A stretch of DNA of 52,145 nucleotides from Chloroflexota bacterium (GTDB lineage: Bacteria > Chloroflexota > Dehalococcoidia > DSTF01 > RBG-16-68-14), in NCBI GenBank assembly GCA_022562155.1, contig JADFPV010000008.1:1-52145 (forward strand), read 5' to 3'. Under the pieces are notes generated by a model. It saw nothing but the letters and a program-made list of their open reading frames with translations. It ran no database searches and was not told the DNA's origin. The stretch's first letter is position 1. Every line of letters starts with the position of its first letter. A program made the position numbers and the translations under genes. Below are positions 49,531 to 52,145 of the stretch, one piece after another.

Positions 49531-49556
49531 GACCACCAGGCATTTGCCTGGTGGTC
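49531..49556 (+). terminator. Rho-independent terminator after tRNA-Asp
   Basis: An 11-bp perfect stem GACCACCAGGC/GCCTGGTGGTC with loop ATTT, followed by TTACGTTTGT, 10 nt past the tRNA. It also lies just beyond the stop codon of the minus-strand selenoprotein gene and could end that one too. Confidence 0.8.
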
Positions 49557-49587
49557 TTACGTTTGTCTCCTTGCTTCCGTTCGCTGG

Positions 49588-50631
49588 CTACATGTCTAGC
49601 GGCGGGTAGTAGTTCTCGGCCCCGGTCTTGCGTACGTCGCCAAGCCAGCTGCCTTCGTAGAGGTCTGTCGGGCCCTGTACCGGGTCGGCGAGGCTCCAGG
49701 CCTGTCGCTTGTAGGTCCAGTTTTCGGGATGCAAGCGATGCGCTTCCCGCCAATGGTGGGCCGCTCGTTCGACGTTACCTTGTGCGTGCAAGTGCTCCCC
49801 TAGTTCGAAGTGCGCTGCCGCCGTGGCCTCTTCGATCGGCCGCGGCCTGCTCCGCTCAATAACTTCGTCCGGCGGAAGGGCGTAGGCGCTCTCTGACCCA
49901 CGCTCGACCCAATCGCGCAGCGCGCTGACGTAGAGTTCCGGCTCCGCCTTGATCTTTTTCGCTTCCTGGAGCATCTCTCGCACCATATCTGGCAGCCCTT
50001 CTGGGATCGGAGCGTCCAACAGCGGCGAGGGCTTTGGGAAGGCGGGTTCGGGAGGCCGGACGATCATCCCTTGTTCGTCGATCCAGATGCCACTCGGCAC
50101 GTTGACGACGCCGAACAGCGCGCCTAGCACATGCTGCTGGTCAATCAGGGATGGATGTTCGGGCGGGTTGGTCGAGATGACGTCGCGAGCGGCCTCGACG
50201 TTAGCGTCTAGTCCAATTGTGACGATCTCAAGGCCCTTAGGATGTAGCTCGTTGCGCAGCTCCTGCCACACGGGCAGGTCGTTCCGGCAGCCTCACCAAG
50301 AGGCCCAGGCGATGAGCAGGACCTTCTTTCCGCGGAGCGAACTGAGGCTAAAGGTCTCGTTTCTCCAGTCCGGTAGCATCAAGTCCGCGGCCTGCGCGGT
50401 CATGAGTGCAGTCCCGCCGCTTTCCGGCCCCAGCGCCCAAAGACCGGCTTCCTCATCGTGGACGAGAGGCATCGAGAGGTGGGTAGAAATCGCGGCCAGA
50501 TCTATGGGTTCCGATACCGGTTCTGGGAGTGGAATGCAGCGCTCTCCCCAGCAGGCGCCTTCAGGCTTGATATGCCAGCCAGTCTGCTTTTCGAAATCCG
50601 CGCGCGTGACCGTCGTACTCGTAGATATCAT
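49588..50631 (-). CDS. Thioredoxin/TlpA-like selenoprotein (in-frame TGA at 50293-50295)
   Basis: A 347-residue protein if the TGA at codon 113 is read as selenocysteine. N-terminal domain: GWHIKPEGACWGERCIPLPE and MPLVHDEEAGLWALGPESGG. The TlpA/redoxin domain starts FSLSSLRGKKVLLIAWASW, then Sec113-Gly114-Cys115, then RNDLPVWQELRNELHPKGLE, GLDANVEAARD and the cis-proline motif VVNVPSGIWIDE (Pro179). A TPR-like helical pair (FELGEHLHAQGNVERAAHHW, about 275-315) ends it. Both segments are in the same frame with nothing missing, and family members have Cys or Sec at this spot, so UGA is decoded, not a lesion. Activity would be thiol/selenol redox. Start: ATG 50631; TATACT lies 16 nt upstream. 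Confidence 0.85.
50262..50295 (-). promoter_or_regulatory. Sec UGA codon and candidate bacterial SECIS hairpin
   Basis: The UGA (50293-50295) is followed after 14 nt by CCUGCC-CGUGU-GGCAGG (50278-50262), a 6-bp stem with a 5-nt loop that begins 20 nt past the UGA. G in the second loop position and the spacing fit what is known of bacterial SECIS elements, which sit within the coding region just after UGA. Confidence 0.6.
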
Positions 50632-50676
50632 GAGCTACCGCGGCGGAGTATAGCACGCGATCGATGTGGTTGGAGG

Positions 50677-51198
50677 CTATGCGTCTGAGTTGTGCGGGAT
50701 GAACGGGCTGATGTGCCTCACGACATCCCGAACTGAGGCAATGCGTTTCGCTTCCCCGTTCGCCACGATGGGGATGTGGCGGAATCCGCCCACCGACATC
50801 TTGTGCAGCGCGACGGCCAGGGTATCGTCCTCCTGCAAGATCACCGGGTCGGGCGTCATCAGTTCCCGTACGGCAAGAGCGTTTAAGTCTATGTTGTCGC
50901 CAGCTGCCTTCAATAGCACGTCCCGCTCTGTTAGGATGCCGACCAGTTCGCCTTCGTCCTTGACGAGGACGGCGGAGACACCGCTTTCCTGCATCTGGTG
51001 GATCACGAGGCCGATGGGATCGCCCGGGGCCACCGGTGATGGCGCGTCGGCATCCACGGCTCCTATCACATCCGTGAGGATGTGTTTGCTGAACTCATCC
51101 TCGGCTTGCGGGTGCGCCAGATCCTGCAGGTCGCTGCCGCAGCCATCGCAGTAATCGGCGCCGGGGATGTTCTCAGTGTGGCAGCTTGGGCAGATCAT
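50677..51198 (-). CDS. Zinc-ribbon plus tandem CBS-domain protein
   Basis: A 173-residue protein with an N-terminal zinc ribbon (ICPSCHTENIPGADYCDGCG; Cys3, 6, 17, 20) and a CBS pair: the first CBS includes VIHQMQESGVSAVLVKDEGE and LVGILTERDVLLKAAG, the second VRELMTPDPVILQEDDTLAV and GFRHIPIVANGE. CBS pairs bind adenosyl nucleotides and act as energy sensors. It lies between the selenoprotein gene (45 bp downstream) and the oxidoreductase beta gene (21 bp upstream), all on the minus strand, and could tune that enzyme by energy state (inference). Confidence 0.92.
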   Translation of the reverse strand: MICPSCHTENIPGADYCDGCGSDLQDLAHPQAEDEFSKHILTDVIGAVDADAPSPVAPGDPIGLVIHQMQESGVSAVLVKDEGELVGILTERDVLLKAAGDNIDLNALAVRELMTPDPVILQEDDTLAVALHKMSVGGFRHIPIVANGEAKRIASVRDVVRHISPFIPHNSDA

Positions 51199-51219
51199 GA
51201 TGCTTTGCCGGGATAGCGC

Positions 51220-52145
51220 TTATTCTACCACCCAGCCGTCACCTTCGTTGAGAAGGGACTCCAGGTCGCCGGGACCCTGCTCCTTGATGACGTCTTGGAT
51301 CTGCTTCTCCATCAGTTCGTCATACGTCGGCCGTTCGAAGGCCCGCAGCACGCCCATCGCGACTGGGTACTCAGGGTAGTCCATCCTGGCTAGGATCGAT
51401 GCGATCGTGGGGTCCTCAAGCGTCTCGTCGTGCACGAGAAGACCTTCCTCTGACCTACCATTGCTCAGGCTAGCGACTTCGGGCGTTACCCCGTTGAGTA
51501 GCAGCCCCTTATCGCGCTCTTTACCGAATACGAGCGGCTTCCCGTGCTCAATCTCGACCATTCTGTCTGGCCGCACCGCTTTATCCGCGAACTCCATGTA
51601 GGCGCCGTCGTTGTAGACGTTGCAGTTTTGCAGTACCTCGACGAACGATGTGCCCTTGTGCTGTGACGCGCGCTCCAGTGTGGAGATCAGGTGATGCGTG
51701 TCGATGTCGAGCGTGCGGGCCACAAATGTAGCGCCTACGCCTAATGCGAACGCGCAGGGGTTGACTGGATAGTCGATTGAGCCCACGGGCGAGGTCTTCG
51801 TGACTTTGCCCATCTCCGATGTTGGTGAGTACTGCCCCTTGGTGAGCCCGTAGATGCGGTTGTTGAACAAGACGATAACCACGTCCACGTTACGGCGCAT
51901 AATGTGGAACAGGTGATTTCCGCCGATGCTCAGGCCGTCGCCGTCGCCCGTAATCACCCAGACGTTCAGGTCTGGCCGGGAAGCCTTCAGGCCCGTCGCT
52001 ATGGCCGGCGCGCGTCCATGGATGCTGTGGAAGCCGTAGGTGTTCATGTAGTACGGCAGGCGGCTGTTGCAGCCGATGCCCGATATAAAAACGATGTTCT
52101 CCCTCGGGATGTTCAGCTCCGGCATGAGTTTCTGTGTTTGCGCCA
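51220..52145 (-). CDS. 2-oxoacid:ferredoxin oxidoreductase beta subunit (start outside window)
   Basis: The C-terminal about 307 residues of a KorB/PorB-type beta subunit, which binds thiamine diphosphate and an Fe-S cluster and couples 2-oxoacid decarboxylation to ferredoxin. Seen here: IVFISGIGCNSRLPYYMNTY, GFHSIHGRAPAIATGLK, the ThDP motif WVITGDGDGLSIGGNHLFH to LFNNRIYGLTKGQYSPTS and the cluster-proximal EVLQNCNVYNDGAY. The frame is open to the window edge (AQTQKLMPELN), so the N-terminal WCPGCGxY region is outside. The sequence resembles 2-oxoglutarate/branched-chain types. The alpha subunit gene should lie just beyond the edge. Confidence 0.93.
   Translation of the reverse strand, partial: AQTQKLMPELNIPRENIVFISGIGCNSRLPYYMNTYGFHSIHGRAPAIATGLKASRPDLNVWVITGDGDGLSIGGNHLFHIMRRNVDVVIVLFNNRIYGLTKGQYSPTSEMGKVTKTSPVGSIDYPVNPCAFALGVGATFVARTLDIDTHHLISTLERASQHKGTSFVEVLQNCNVYNDGAYMEFADKAVRPDRMVEIEHGKPLVFGKERDKGLLLNGVTPEVASLSNGRSEEGLLVHDETLEDPTIASILARMDYPEYPVAMGVLRAFERPTYDELMEKQIQDVIKEQGPGDLESLLNEGDGWVVE

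Noticed and set aside
50262-50631. Stop codon in the thioredoxin-like gene as a pseudogene lesion or two separate genes
   Set aside because: Both parts are in the same frame with no missing residues, the stop is TGA exactly at the catalytic Cys, and the second part would start inside the active-site helix.
1-52145. Alternative genetic code with TGA as Trp or Gly
   Set aside because: Many genes here end in TGA, including several ATGA overlaps, and Trp is encoded by TGG throughout.

Overview
The window is a gene-dense (no gap above about 270 bases), GC-rich bacterial chromosome segment. Gene content (two-subunit 2-oxoacid dehydrogenase next to lipBA, split ADP-forming acyl-CoA synthetase, 2-oxoacid:ferredoxin oxidoreductase, DUF3090, DUF3105 and DUF4349 proteins, LLM flavin oxidoreductase, a complete liv transporter) suggests a member of the Chloroflexota, possibly a Dehalococcoidia/SAR202-like lineage. 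That placement is an inference from protein families, not from a marker gene. TGA is used as an ordinary stop throughout, often in ATGA overlaps, so the code is standard.

Layout. 1-2.5 kb: N-terminal part of a GltD-type oxidoreductase, an ABC1/AarF kinase-like protein and a cyclic-nucleotide-binding-domain protein. 2.7-9.0 kb: a tight minus-strand operon lipB-lipA-lpd-E1alpha-E1beta-E2, i.e. a whole 2-oxoacid dehydrogenase complex with its lipoylation enzymes. 9.1-18.6 kb: small accessory genes (OsmC, RHH regulator with two VOC proteins, divergent KARI-like protein with DUF3090, Nudix, SRPBCC, DUF4349 lipoprotein divergent from an ECF sigma/anti-sigma pair, crotonase, LLM oxidoreductase, an orphan response regulator with a degenerate receiver). 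18.6-32.3 kb: a broken HAD gene, tRNA-Pro, a membrane protein, then minus-strand mfd, pth, an unrecognised gene, cysteine desulfurase, a DUF3105 lipoprotein, an Asp-box protein and a split ADP-forming acyl-CoA synthetase. 32.4-37.2 kb: tRNA-Gly and a MacAB-like efflux operon whose adaptor carries twelve 33-residue repeats. 37.2-45.5 kb: TldD/TldE protease pair and a branched-chain amino acid ABC transporter. 45.5-49.5 kb: SDR, serS, SDR, nitroreductase, tRNA-Asp. 49.6-52.1 kb: a thioredoxin-fold protein, a CBS-domain protein and the 3' part of a 2-oxoacid:ferredoxin oxidoreductase beta subunit.

The most interesting item is at 49588-50631. Two same-frame open segments are separated by a single TGA exactly where the first catalytic Cys of a TlpA/thioredoxin-like domain belongs (W-A-S-W-[TGA]-G-C-R), and a GC-rich hairpin with a CGUGU loop lies about 20 nt downstream. 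This reads as a selenoprotein with a bacterial SECIS element. Other points worth a look: a response regulator lacking the phospho-Asp, Thr and Lys; a peptidyl-tRNA hydrolase with Arg in place of the catalytic His; a KARI-like protein lacking conserved active-site residues; an ATACCC-N5-GGGTAT inverted repeat before the cysteine desulfurase gene; two gene remnants; and several genes whose -10-like hexamer sits 5-6 nt before the start codon, suggesting leaderless transcripts.

No CRISPR array, insertion sequence, prophage gene or rRNA was seen.
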